In this document: one piece after another, positions 8,323-15,741 of the stretch
Layout of the letters: every line of letters starts with the position of its first letter
Position numbering within the stretch: position 1 is the stretch's first letter
From: CALEUX01 sp964608615
Lineage (GTDB): Bacteria > Bacteroidota > Bacteroidia > Bacteroidales > Marinilabiliaceae
Length of the DNA: 15,911 bases
Direction: 5' to 3'
NCBI GenBank assembly: GCA_964608615.1
Contig: CAZSQG010000088.1
Location: forward strand, 1 to 15,911
Program-made: the position numbers and the translations under genes
Notes under the pieces: model-generated
What the model was told of the DNA's origin: nothing
Seen by the model: the letters and a program-made list of their open reading frames with translations, nothing else
Database searches by the model: none

Positions 8323-8438
8323 ACAATGGTAGTTCTTCAGGAACACTTCTGGATGGTCTTTATGAGGGAGGAACCTACGCTGTTGTAACATTATTTAACA
8401 GTTTTACCTTATCTGGTGTGGTAACAAAAGTGAACTAA
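8322..8438 (+). pseudogene. Possible C-terminal gene remnant downstream of phoR
   Basis: Directly after phoR, in another frame, about 38 codons read as protein-like sequence and end at TAA 8436-8438. The fragment includes SGTLLDGLYEGGTYAV and ends in SGVVTKVN, a Gly/Ser/Thr/Val pattern suggesting beta strands of a secreted or surface domain. There is no start codon: an in-frame TGA at 8316-8318 lies just before it, inside the phoR end. It may be the tail of a deleted gene fused to this site by recombination, or chance coding-like sequence. I do not recognise the family. The stretch lies before the operon terminator. Confidence 0.3.
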
Positions 8439-8466
8439 TTCTCGTTTTCATTTCTTGGTTTTTTAG

Positions 8467-8504
8467 CCTGTCTCTTTATTTTAATGTAGAGACAGGTTCT
8501 TTTT
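8467..8504 (+). terminator. Rho-independent terminator of the pst-phoR operon
   Basis: CCTGTCTC (8467-8474) pairs perfectly with GAGACAGG (8489-8496), with one more T-A pair inside (8475/8488). A T-rich tail follows (8497-8504: TTCTTTTT). It is oriented to stop transcription coming from phoR. Read on the opposite strand there is no T run after the stem. Confidence 0.85.
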
Positions 8505-8913
8505 GTAAAAGCTTACATCGTTTAATATAGTACTCCCTTAAATTCGCAAGTAAGGACTTGACTGTTTGATTAATAATTTTGGACCTTCCAAAAAAACGAT
8601 AACCTCCAAATTTACCTAAAGAAGACATTTTACACTGAAAAGTTAAAAATCTCATAACCACTTGCTCAATGCCGTAAGGTTATGAAAATAAAACAGCACC
8701 GGTATTACCAACACCTTTACTTCCCAGAAAACTATATTAAGTAAATCTTCGTCCATTTAAGTATTGAATTATAAAGCTATTACCAATAGATAATAAATGC
8801 TTAAAACCGCTCATAAAGTGATAAGATTGTACTTGTAGAGGTCACAAAATCATCTGATTTTTGCATAAGTATTATATAATTGCTTTTTTCGGATTTTCGG
8901 TTTAATCAAAAAC
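8505..8913. other. Intergenic region without a convincing gene
   Basis: AT-rich spacer between the phosphate and mannan loci. It contains an 8-bp inverted repeat, TCATAACC (8652-8659) and GGTTATGA (8678-8685), around an 18-nt loop. It also holds a possible weak promoter for the alpha-galactosidase gene: GATTTTTG at 8856-8863 (one mismatch to TAnnTTTG), with TTG at 8833-8835 about 20 nt upstream. A 61-codon GTG-started reading frame on the - strand (8476-8661) runs into the terminator stem and resembles no family I know, so it is not called as a gene. Confidence 0.4.
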
Positions 8914-8952
8914 ATTATTATCAATAACAATCTGATTATTAATGACAATAAT
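8914..8952. promoter_or_regulatory. 39-bp imperfect palindrome just before the alpha-galactosidase gene
   Basis: The left arm ATTATTATCAATAACAATC (8914-8932) matches the reverse complement of the right arm (8934-8952) at 16 of 19 positions around a single central T. The element ends 6 nt before the ATG at 8959. It is either an operator for a dimeric or tandem-dimeric regulator that would block transcription or translation of the locus, or a stem-loop in the 5' leader. No regulator gene lies in the window. The symmetry is seen directly; the role is inferred. Confidence 0.5.
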
Positions 8953-8958
8953 ACTCTT

Positions 8959-10185
8959 ATGAATAAAAGAACAGCACCTTTAGTCATGATTCTGGCTCTT
9001 TTTTCCATCTCCATGATGGCACAAAAGTTTGAGAATCTGGCATTAACACCACCAATGGGATGGAATAGCTGGAATAATTTTGGTTGTGATATTAACGAAG
9101 ATCTTATCCGCCAAGTTGCTGATGCTATGAACGAATCAGGAATGAAAAATGCCGGTTACGAATATATTGTCATCGATGATTGCTGGCATGGACAACGCGA
9201 CAGCCTTGGTTTTATTCAGTGCGATCCCCAAAGATTCCCTTCAGGTATTAAAGCTCTCATTGACTATGTGCATTCAAAAGGGTTGAAATTTGGTCTTTAT
9301 TCAGATGCAGGTAATACAACTTGCGCAGGACGCCCCGGAAGTCGTGGCCACGAATATCAGGATGCGCTAACCTATGCATCGTGGGGTGTTGACTATTTAA
9401 AATACGATTGGTGCGATACTGAAGGATTATCAGGAATTGGCGCCTATACCACCATGAGTCAGGCCTTGAAAAATGCCGGACGCCCAATACTTTTTAGTCT
9501 GTGCGACTGGGGACACAACAAACCCTGGGAGTGGGCAAAAGAAGTGGGACACATGTGGCGTACAACAGGTGATATATACAATTGCTGGGACTGTGCTTTT
9601 GATCATGGTGGCTGGTTTTCGTGGGGAGTTCTTAAAATACTTGATATGAACCAGGCTTTTAATATACGCGAGTATGCAGGCCCCGGAAATTGGAACGACC
9701 CTGATATGCTCGAAGTTGGAAATGGCATGAGCGTTAATGAGGATCGTGCCCACTTTGCAATATGGACTATGCTGGCAGCTCCTTTGATTGCCGGGAACGA
9801 TATCCGCAATATGAGTAAAGAAACTTTTGAAATTCTCACCAATGACGAAGCTATTGCAATTAATCAGGATAAACTAGGCATTCAAGCTTTTCGTTACGCC
9901 AAAGAGGGTGATTTGGAAACCTGGATTAAACCATTAAGTAATGGAAAATGGGCTTTCTGCTTTCTAAACCGTGGCGACAATCCTGTTAAGCTCGATTTCG
10001 AATTTAAAGGCCGAAAAATTGAAGACTCCTTTGCACAACTGAATATCGATTTCGATGCAACCACATACAACATCCGTAACGTATGGACTAAAATGAATAT
10101 AGGAACAACAAAAAAAGCAATTTCAACTACAATTCCGGGACGCGATGTTTTACAGATTGTTCTTAAACCCTCCTCAAAAAAATAA
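8959..10185 (+). CDS. Secreted GH27 alpha-galactosidase
   Basis: Predicted exo-acting retaining alpha-galactosidase that removes alpha-1,6-galactose side chains from galactomannan or its oligosaccharides. The 408-residue protein has a signal peptide at 1-21 (cleavage near SMMA/QK), placing it in the periplasm or outside. The (beta/alpha)8 domain begins with TPPMGWNSWN (30-39) and VIDDCW (71-76). The family nucleophile is Asp150 in KYDWC (148-152) and the acid/base is Asp205 in RTTGDI (201-206). AGPGNWNDPDML (240-251) is another GH27 hallmark. A C-terminal beta-sandwich covers about 305-405. The mannanase gene starts 2 nt after its stop, so the two are probably translationally coupled. GH27 also includes other activities, but the mannan genes around it favour galactomannan. 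Confidence 0.92.
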   Translation: MNKRTAPLVMILALFSISMMAQKFENLALTPPMGWNSWNNFGCDINEDLIRQVADAMNESGMKNAGYEYIVIDDCWHGQRDSLGFIQCDPQRFPSGIKALIDYVHSKGLKFGLYSDAGNTTCAGRPGSRGHEYQDALTYASWGVDYLKYDWCDTEGLSGIGAYTTMSQALKNAGRPILFSLCDWGHNKPWEWAKEVGHMWRTTGDIYNCWDCAFDHGGWFSWGVLKILDMNQAFNIREYAGPGNWNDPDMLEVGNGMSVNEDRAHFAIWTMLAAPLIAGNDIRNMSKETFEILTNDEAIAINQDKLGIQAFRYAKEGDLETWIKPLSNGKWAFCFLNRGDNPVKLDFEFKGRKIEDSFAQLNIDFDATTYNIRNVWTKMNIGTTKKAISTTIPGRDVLQIVLKPSSKK

Positions 10186-10187
10186 TT

Positions 10188-11294
10188 ATGAAGAAGTTCT
10201 TGATAACAGTCTTGGTTAGCCTTTCATTTATTGGATGCCATAATACAGTGAAAAAATCAGAAGCCAAATCATCTGCTACCGTTCTTCTTGAAAAGCTTAA
10301 AGCAGCCAAAGGTGAGGGATTACTTTTTGGACATCAGGATGACCTTGCTTATGGTATTGGATGGAAATATGTGGATGGCGAATCAGACACCAAAAGAACC
10401 GCCGGCGATTATCCGTCTCTTTTTGGATGGGAGCTTGGAGGTATTGAATTGGGCCATAACGTTAACCTCGACAGCGTTCCATTCAATAAAATGAGAGAAT
10501 ATGCCATCTGGGTACATCAAAATGGTGGAGTGAACACATTTAGCTGGCACCCCTACTCAGCCATTGATGAAACAAAAAACTCCTGGACTACTGACCAGGT
10601 TGTTGTTAAACATATCCTTCCAGAGGGTTCTCATCATGATGCATTTAAAAAACATCTGGATAAAGTGGCTGACTTTTTTTCAACTCTTCAAACACCCGAA
10701 GGAGAGCAAATTCCTTTCATCTTCCGTCCCTGGCACGAAATGGATGGCACCTGGTTTTGGTGGGGTTCAAAACTCTGTACACCCAAAGAACTCCAACAAC
10801 TTTTTCGATTTACTGTTGAATATCTCCACGAAAAAGGCATATCCAACGTACTTATAGCGTATTCACCCGATCGTAATTTCACCACCGAAGAAGAGTACCT
10901 TACCTGGTATCCCGGCGACGATATTGTTAATATAATTGGGGTCGACAATTATTGGGATATGCGACAAGAAGAGGGCAGTCTTGAAAATGCCATCATGAAA
11001 CTGGAAATTGTGGCTAATTATGCTGAAAAAACTGATAAAATAGCTGCATTTACCGAAACCGGATCTGAAAAAGTTACTGATCCAAAGTGGTTTACACAAA
11101 GGCTGGCAGCTGCACTTAACGCATCCAAATTAACGCGTAAAATAGTTTATGCCATGGTTTGGCGTAACCACGATCTTAACCATTTTTTCCTTCCACCACC
11201 CGAACATCAAACAGCTGAAGATTTTAAAGCATTTGTGAATCAAGAAAACATTTGGCTTTTAAAAGAGTGGAACGAATTTAATGACCGCGATTAA
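10188..11294 (+). CDS. GH26 beta-1,4-mannanase, lipoprotein
   Basis: Predicted endo-beta-1,4-mannanase cleaving the mannan backbone, probably to mannobiose as in the related Bacteroides enzyme ManA. The 368-residue product has a lipoprotein signal with lipobox FIGC (Cys17). The residues after Cys17 (HNTVKKSEAK) are not the acidic run that sends Bacteroidota lipoproteins to the cell surface, so a periplasm-facing location is likely. The catalytic domain (about 30-360) shows FGHQDD (47-52), acid/base Glu184 in RPWHEMDG (180-187) with the substrate-binding WFWWG next to it, and nucleophile Glu290 in FTETG (288-292). Its length suits a single-domain GH26 enzyme with no carbohydrate-binding module. 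It follows the alpha-galactosidase gene by 2 nt. Confidence 0.93.
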   Translation: MKKFLITVLVSLSFIGCHNTVKKSEAKSSATVLLEKLKAAKGEGLLFGHQDDLAYGIGWKYVDGESDTKRTAGDYPSLFGWELGGIELGHNVNLDSVPFNKMREYAIWVHQNGGVNTFSWHPYSAIDETKNSWTTDQVVVKHILPEGSHHDAFKKHLDKVADFFSTLQTPEGEQIPFIFRPWHEMDGTWFWWGSKLCTPKELQQLFRFTVEYLHEKGISNVLIAYSPDRNFTTEEEYLTWYPGDDIVNIIGVDNYWDMRQEEGSLENAIMKLEIVANYAEKTDKIAAFTETGSEKVTDPKWFTQRLAAALNASKLTRKIVYAMVWRNHDLNHFFLPPPEHQTAEDFKAFVNQENIWLLKEWNEFNDRD

Positions 11295-11360
11295 TCAAGA
11301 AATAAGAAATCAATACTGAGAATCGCTTTAATAAAAAAACAATAATAAACTTTAATCCGC

Positions 11361-11404
11361 TTAAATGAAAACCTTACCTCAATTATGGTAAGGTTTTCAT
11401 TTAA
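11361..11404. terminator. Perfect 18-bp hairpin upstream of the phosphorylase gene (terminator or leader structure)
   Basis: TTAAATGAAAACCTTACC (11361-11378) pairs without a mismatch with 11387-11404 around an 8-nt loop. The 3' arm is T-rich (TTTTCATTT) and the 5' arm A-rich, so it could terminate transcription in either direction after the mannanase gene. The next ATG is only 17 nt past the stem, leaving no room for a fresh promoter. Partial termination, mRNA processing or translational control of the phosphorylase is therefore as likely as a hard stop. Confidence 0.7.
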
Positions 11405-11421
11405 CCCTATCAATCTGCAAA

Positions 11422-12606
11422 ATGCAAAAGAATCAATTTCAGCAAAGATACAACACAATCCGAAATGATTACGAGCTCTTGGTTTTACGTCCAAACGAAG
11501 AGCTTTTCAGCACTAACGGTGTTTACTCAAGATATAAATACCCCATTTTAACCCGCGAGCATATTCCTCTTCACTGGCGTTACGATCTTAATCCTAAAAC
11601 CAACCCATTCTTTATGGAGCGCATTGGTTTTAATGCAACCTTTAATGCCGGTGCAATAAAATGGGGCAACAAATATTTATTGGCTGTAAGGGTTGAAGGC
11701 AATGACCGCAAATCGTTTTTTGCCATTGCCGAAAGCCCCAATGGCATTGACAATTTCCGCTTCTGGGAACGACCCATTACTCTTCCCCAAACAAATGAAC
11801 CCGATACCAATGTTTACGACATGCGTTTAACCAGGCACGACGACGGTTATGTCTATGGCGTTTTCTGTACCGAACGAAAAGATCCCAAAGCCCCCAATGG
11901 CGATACAAGCAGTGCTGTGGCCGCAGCGGGAATTGCACGCACTAAAGACCTCATAAACTGGGAACGTTTACCCGATTTGATTTCAACAACGGGACAGCAA
12001 CGCAATGTGGTTCTGCTACCACAACTTATTAATGGTAAATACGCATTCTTTACCCGTCCACAAGATGGATTTATTGACACTGGAAAAGGAGGAGGAATTG
12101 GCTTCGGGCTGGCTGATTCCATTACCAATGCGGAAGTAAAAGAAGAAGTTATTGTTGATGCCAAGACCTATCATACTATTTACGAAGTAAAAAATGGCCT
12201 TGGCCCCGTTCCAATCCGGACCGAAAAGGGATGGCTGCAATTGGCTCATGGAGTTCGCAACACCGCAGCTGGCTTGCGTTACACCCTCTATCTCTTTATG
12301 TCCGATTTGGAAAAACCATGGATTGTAACTCATAAGCCAAACGGCCATTTTATAGCACCTCTTGGCAAAGAACGACTGGGAGACGTTTCAAATGTTGTGT
12401 TCTCAAACGGTTGGATTGCCGATGAAGATGGCAAAGTATTTATTTATTACGCTTCATCAGATACCCGTATGCACGTTGCTGTATCAACCATTGACCAGTT
12501 AGTAGATTACTGCATCCACTCACCCCAGGATAAACTTACATCGGCAGCTTCGGTACAAACAATCAATGCGCTTGTCGACAATAATAAATCACTTATGAAA
12601 AAATAA
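11422..12606 (+). CDS. GH130 4-O-beta-D-mannosyl-D-glucose phosphorylase
   Basis: Cytoplasmic phosphorylase that splits beta-1,4-mannosyl-glucose with inorganic phosphate to alpha-mannose 1-phosphate and glucose. The 394-residue protein has no signal peptide. It aligns by eye along nearly its whole length with the characterised Bacteroides fragilis enzyme (GH130 subfamily 1), sharing blocks such as NPFFMERIGFNATFNAGAIK (61-80), AESPNGIDNFRFWE (103-116), HGVRN and YYASSDTRMHVA. The catalytic acid of the family corresponds to Asp133 in NVYDMRLT (130-137). The ATG at 11422 gives the normal length. The gene lies between the mannanase and the epimerase that makes its substrate, which supports specificity for mannosylglucose rather than longer mannans (subfamily 2). 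Confidence 0.93.
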   Translation: MQKNQFQQRYNTIRNDYELLVLRPNEELFSTNGVYSRYKYPILTREHIPLHWRYDLNPKTNPFFMERIGFNATFNAGAIKWGNKYLLAVRVEGNDRKSFFAIAESPNGIDNFRFWERPITLPQTNEPDTNVYDMRLTRHDDGYVYGVFCTERKDPKAPNGDTSSAVAAAGIARTKDLINWERLPDLISTTGQQRNVVLLPQLINGKYAFFTRPQDGFIDTGKGGGIGFGLADSITNAEVKEEVIVDAKTYHTIYEVKNGLGPVPIRTEKGWLQLAHGVRNTAAGLRYTLYLFMSDLEKPWIVTHKPNGHFIAPLGKERLGDVSNVVFSNGWIADEDGKVFIYYASSDTRMHVAVSTIDQLVDYCIHSPQDKLTSAASVQTINALVDNNKSLMKK

Positions 12607-12615
12607 AAGCTTTTG

Positions 12616-12690
12616 ACCCTTCAGGGTGACATCACAAGGTTGCGATGCATCGGGCGTTGCCAGATGCTGATTCTTATGCCCCGTTAGGGC
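12616..12690. repeat. GC-rich multi-hairpin element (REP- or MITE-like)
   Basis: This 75-nt stretch holds three hairpins in a row: ACCCT/AGGGT (12616-12627), GCATC-g-GGC with GCC-a-GATGC (12647-12667) and GCCC/GGGC (12678-12690). CGATGCATCG (12643-12652) is also palindromic and overlaps the second hairpin. By hand count 42 of 75 bases are G or C, clearly above the neighbouring AT-rich spacer. It starts 10 nt after the phosphorylase stop. The composition and stacked palindromes suggest a dispersed non-autonomous repeat or a structured RNA end rather than coding DNA. Only one copy is visible in this window. Confidence 0.5.
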
Positions 12691-12753
12691 GATCGACCAT
12701 TAAAAAAGGTTGGGTATTAACACGGATATTAATATAATCCTTACCAAAACAAC

Positions 12754-12787
12754 ATTACAATGTAATTACGAAAAAAAGGAACGTTTG
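12754..12787 (+). promoter_or_regulatory. Small palindrome and weak promoter candidate before the epimerase gene
   Basis: ATTACA (12754-12759) and TGTAAT (12761-12766) form a perfect 6+1+6 palindrome. Fourteen bases downstream, AACGTTTG (12780-12787) matches TAnnTTTG with one mismatch. The palindrome would cover the -33 region, an arrangement suited to repressor or activator binding. If used, the leader to the ATG at 12877 would be about 80 nt. The rest of the 12691-12876 spacer is AT-rich and shows nothing else I can name. Confidence 0.25.
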
Positions 12788-12876
12788 CGACAAAAGCAAT
12801 ATTAATGTAATGATAAAAGTCTTCCATATTTTATATAATCAATCCTTAACATAAACACATTAAGCCTTAAAGTGCA

Positions 12877-14085
12877 ATGATGATACAGAACAAAAAACTG
12901 ATAACAGGCCTGGTGCCGGAATTTGAAAATATACTGCAATACTGGATTGAAAAAGGAGTTGATTCAAAAAACGGAGGTTTTTTTGGAGAGGTGAATTTTA
13001 CCGGAGTACCATTAAAAGAAGCCCCCAAAGGGGTTGTATTATATACTCGCATACTTTGGACCTTTTCAATGGCTTATAATTTTCTTAAAAAAGAGGAATA
13101 CCTTTTGATGGCTCATCGTGCCTATGATTACCTGATAAAGTATTTCTGGGACAATCATTACGATGGCTTGGTCTGGAGCGTTACATACAATGGCGAAAAG
13201 CTTGATGAACGAAAACAAGTTTATGCTCAGGGTTTCGGTATTTATGGCTTTTCAGAATATTTTACAGCATCCGGTAAAACTGAAAGCCTTGATTATGCTA
13301 AAAAACTATTTAATCTGATTGAAAAATACAGTCTTGAACCCGTACATGGCGGATATATGGAAGCTTTTTCGCGCAACTGGACTCCTATGACCGATATGCG
13401 ACTAAGTGAAAAAGATGCCAATGAACCCAAATCCATGAATACTCACCTACATATAATTGAGCCATATACCAATCTTTATCGTATTTGGCCCGATGACAAC
13501 CTTGGTAAACAAATCAAAAATCTTATCCGTGTTTTTCTTGATCACATTATTGACCATAAAACTGGCCATTTACAACTATTTTTTGAGATGGACTGGCAGG
13601 TGAAAGGCTCTCTGATTTCATATGGTCACGATATTGAATCCACATGGTTACTTTGCGAAGCAGCTGAAGCTATTGGCGACAAGGAGCTTTTAAAAGAAGT
13701 GCAGACTGCTGCAATTAAAATAACCGATGCCACCATTAACGATGGTTTAGCTCCTGATGGATCTCTCCTATACGAAAAAGATCCGTTGAACAACCACTTC
13801 GACAAAGACCGCCACTGGTGGGTACAAGCCGAGGCCATGGTAGGTTTTATGAATTCATGGCAAATAACCGGAAATCAGCAGTATTTGGATAAAATGGAAG
13901 CAATTTGGAATTACATTGACAACAAAATAATCGACAAACAAAACGGCGAATGGAAACTCCGTGTTAATGACGATGGTAATCACATTTTAAACGATCCAAA
14001 AATAGGTTTCTGGAAGTGCCCCTACCATAACTCCCGCGCATTAATGGAAGTATATAAACGTATTACGATTATGAAAACAAATTAA
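12877..14085 (+). CDS. Cellobiose/mannobiose 2-epimerase (AGE superfamily)
   Basis: Cytoplasmic epimerase that converts beta-1,4-mannobiose to beta-1,4-mannosyl-glucose, the substrate of the GH130 phosphorylase; the family also acts on cellobiose and lactose. The 402-residue protein has the (alpha/alpha)6-barrel pattern and the conserved active-site blocks: Arg58 in TRILW, His190 in NTHLHIIE (188-195), catalytic His251 in SYGHDIE (248-254), Trp314/Trp315 in HWWVQAE, and catalytic His384 in WKCPYHNSR (379-387). The length is normal, with no signal peptide. The ATG at 12877 is followed at once by another ATG (12880), either of which would do. The transporter gene starts 36 nt after the stop, so the two form a likely operon. 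Mannobiose as the main substrate is inferred from the locus. Confidence 0.92.
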   Translation: MMIQNKKLITGLVPEFENILQYWIEKGVDSKNGGFFGEVNFTGVPLKEAPKGVVLYTRILWTFSMAYNFLKKEEYLLMAHRAYDYLIKYFWDNHYDGLVWSVTYNGEKLDERKQVYAQGFGIYGFSEYFTASGKTESLDYAKKLFNLIEKYSLEPVHGGYMEAFSRNWTPMTDMRLSEKDANEPKSMNTHLHIIEPYTNLYRIWPDDNLGKQIKNLIRVFLDHIIDHKTGHLQLFFEMDWQVKGSLISYGHDIESTWLLCEAAEAIGDKELLKEVQTAAIKITDATINDGLAPDGSLLYEKDPLNNHFDKDRHWWVQAEAMVGFMNSWQITGNQQYLDKMEAIWNYIDNKIIDKQNGEWKLRVNDDGNHILNDPKIGFWKCPYHNSRALMEVYKRITIMKTN

Positions 14086-14121
14086 ATTAATATAAGATAA
14101 TACCTTAATTTCTTGCCAAAT

Positions 14122-15516
14122 ATGACAACTCAAAAAGTTTCTCGAAGGGAAAAAATAGGATATGGTTTTGGCGATGCCGCTTCTTCCATGTTCTGGAAAA
14201 TTTTCACCTTCTATTTAGCCATTTTCTACACAGATATATTTGGTATCTCAGCGGCTGCTGCAGGAACCATGTTTCTGGTAACACGAATTTGGGATACAGC
14301 TAACGATCCCATAATGGGTATTATTGGCGATAGAACCATTTCACGTTGGGGAAAATTCAGACCCTATCTTTTATGGGTTGCTGTGCCTTTTGCAATAATA
14401 GGAGTTTTACTGTTTACCACTCCCAGCTTAAGTACTACCGGCAGATTGATTTATGCGTATATTACCTATACAATTATGATGATGGCCTATACAGCCATTA
14501 ATGTGCCTTATGCGAGCCTTTTAGGTGTTATGACGTCCAACTCTAACGAAAGAACAAGCTTCGCTTCGTACCGTATGATCTTTGCCTTTGGGGGCAGTCT
14601 TCTGGTAGTAGCTATCTATCAACCGCTGGTCGACTTTTTCCAGAAAACCGTTCCTGTTGCGACAGCTTATCAGCTTACAATGGTAGTAGTAGGACTTATC
14701 GCCGTAGGCTTTTTCCTGTTAACTTTTTCGTGGACACGCGAACGCATTACACCTCCAAAAGATCAGAAAAATAATCTTAAAGAAGACTTTAAGAACCTGG
14801 CTAAAAACATTCCCTGGTTTATTTTGCTTGCCGCTGGTGTAGCTACACTCATATTTAACTCAGTACGTGATGGTGTTGCCTTATATTATTTCAAATACTA
14901 CATCATTGATGACTCAGCCATTGCAATTTCAAAAATGACATTTACCTTCAGCACTCTCTATATTTTATTGGGACAAGCAACCAATATGGTAGGTGTAATA
15001 ATGGCTAAACCGGTGTCAGCATTTCTTGGTAAACGCAAAACCTTTATTTCAGCTATGTTTGCAGCAGCCATTTTGAGTACATTTTTCTTTTTTATTAATA
15101 AAGAGCAAATTGTTTTACTATACTCACTTCAAGCTATAATCAGTTTCTGTGCAGGTATTATTTTCCCTCTTCTTTGGTCAATGTATGCTGATGCAACAGA
15201 TTATTCTGAATGGAAAACCGGACGTCGCGCAACCGGATTGGTTTTCTCCGCATCCAGTATGTCACAAAAGCTGGGCTGGACTATTGGGGGTTCAATAACA
15301 TTATGGCTATTGGCATTCTATGGCTTCAAAGCTAATGTAGAGCAATCTCCCGAAACCATCAGGGGAATTAAATATATGATGAGTTTTGTTCCTGCAATTG
15401 GAGCTCTTATTTCAGGATTAGCAATGTTTTTTTATAAACTCGACGAAAAAACAATGGAGGGCATTATGTCCGATCTCAATACCAGAAGATCATCTGATAC
15501 AAAAGAAACTAATTAA
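14122..15516 (+). CDS. GPH-family (MFS) sugar:cation symporter, probable mannobiose importer
   Basis: Inner-membrane glycoside-pentoside-hexuronide type symporter with about 12 predicted helices in 464 residues. The opening KIGYGFGDAASSMFW, the acidic cation-site block RIWDTANDPIMG (55-66) and the loop RWGKFRPYLLW (75-85) are family signatures. Clustering with the epimerase and phosphorylase suggests it imports beta-1,4-mannobiose or related disaccharides with Na+ or H+; the sequence alone does not fix the substrate. I start at ATG 14122. A TTG three codons upstream (14113) is in frame but less likely, since neither has a clear ribosome-binding site. It is the last gene of the mannan locus, followed by a terminator at 15570-15604. 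Confidence 0.88.
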   Translation: MTTQKVSRREKIGYGFGDAASSMFWKIFTFYLAIFYTDIFGISAAAAGTMFLVTRIWDTANDPIMGIIGDRTISRWGKFRPYLLWVAVPFAIIGVLLFTTPSLSTTGRLIYAYITYTIMMMAYTAINVPYASLLGVMTSNSNERTSFASYRMIFAFGGSLLVVAIYQPLVDFFQKTVPVATAYQLTMVVVGLIAVGFFLLTFSWTRERITPPKDQKNNLKEDFKNLAKNIPWFILLAAGVATLIFNSVRDGVALYYFKYYIIDDSAIAISKMTFTFSTLYILLGQATNMVGVIMAKPVSAFLGKRKTFISAMFAAAILSTFFFFINKEQIVLLYSLQAIISFCAGIIFPLLWSMYADATDYSEWKTGRRATGLVFSASSMSQKLGWTIGGSITLWLLAFYGFKANVEQSPETIRGIKYMMSFVPAIGALISGLAMFFYKLDEKTMEGIMSDLNTRRSSDTKETN

Positions 15517-15546
15517 GAGTTACTTTTAACAAAAGTTTCAGCTTAA

Positions 15547-15570
15547 TATAAAATGATATAAAATGATATA
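15547..15570. repeat. Short tandem repeat, 10-bp unit
   Basis: TATAAAATGA occurs twice in tandem (15547-15556 and 15557-15566), followed by a partial TATA. It sits between the symporter stop and its terminator and may be a simple slippage product. No function is evident. Confidence 0.6.
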
Positions 15571-15604
15571 ATCCTGTAGGTCTATGACATACAGGATTTT
15601 TTTT
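15570..15604 (+). terminator. Rho-independent terminator of the mannan locus
   Basis: AATCCTGTA (15570-15578) pairs perfectly with TACAGGATT (15590-15598), and a run of T follows to 15604. A small inner GTC/GAC pairing is possible in the loop. It lies 53 nt after the symporter stop and is oriented to end that transcript. Confidence 0.85.
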
Positions 15605-15727
15605 ATTCGTTTGTTTTTGGTTTTCATGTGTTATAATTCAACCTAGATATAAAAAACGTCATATGGTTTAAACGTAAACAAAATGTAAAAAAATTTAAGA
15701 CACTCTTTGTTTTTGTTAATTATTGTC

Positions 15728-15735
15728 TATTTTTG
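15728..15735 (+). promoter_or_regulatory. Promoter element of a possible small RNA
   Basis: TATTTTTG fits TAnnTTTG at all fixed positions, and TTTG at 15706-15709 lies 18 nt upstream as a -33 box. It is the only part of the 15605-15785 spacer with a full promoter layout. Transcription would start near 15742. Confidence 0.5.
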
Positions 15736-15741
15736 TACCCG

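Noticed and set aside
8384..8426. GTAACA, TTAACA and GTAACA hexamers resembling a second Pho box after phoR
   Set aside because: The spacings are 10 and 26 bp rather than 11, and no promoter element or gene start follows at a suitable distance.
8476..8661. 61-codon GTG-started frame on the - strand, containing SSLGKFGGYRFFGRSK
   Set aside because: It ends inside the pst operon terminator stem, has no promoter or terminator of its own, and I cannot match it to a family. A database search finding homologues would change this.
10288..10857. Overlapping + strand frames within the mannanase gene (10288-10494 and 10564-10857)
   Set aside because: They are other-frame shadows of the GH26 coding sequence, whose catalytic motifs are intact.
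8872..12839. TTATATAAT occurring before both the alpha-galactosidase (8872-8880) and epimerase (12831-12839) genes
   Set aside because: The word is short and AT-rich, its distances to the start codons differ, and its flanks do not match; chance is likely.
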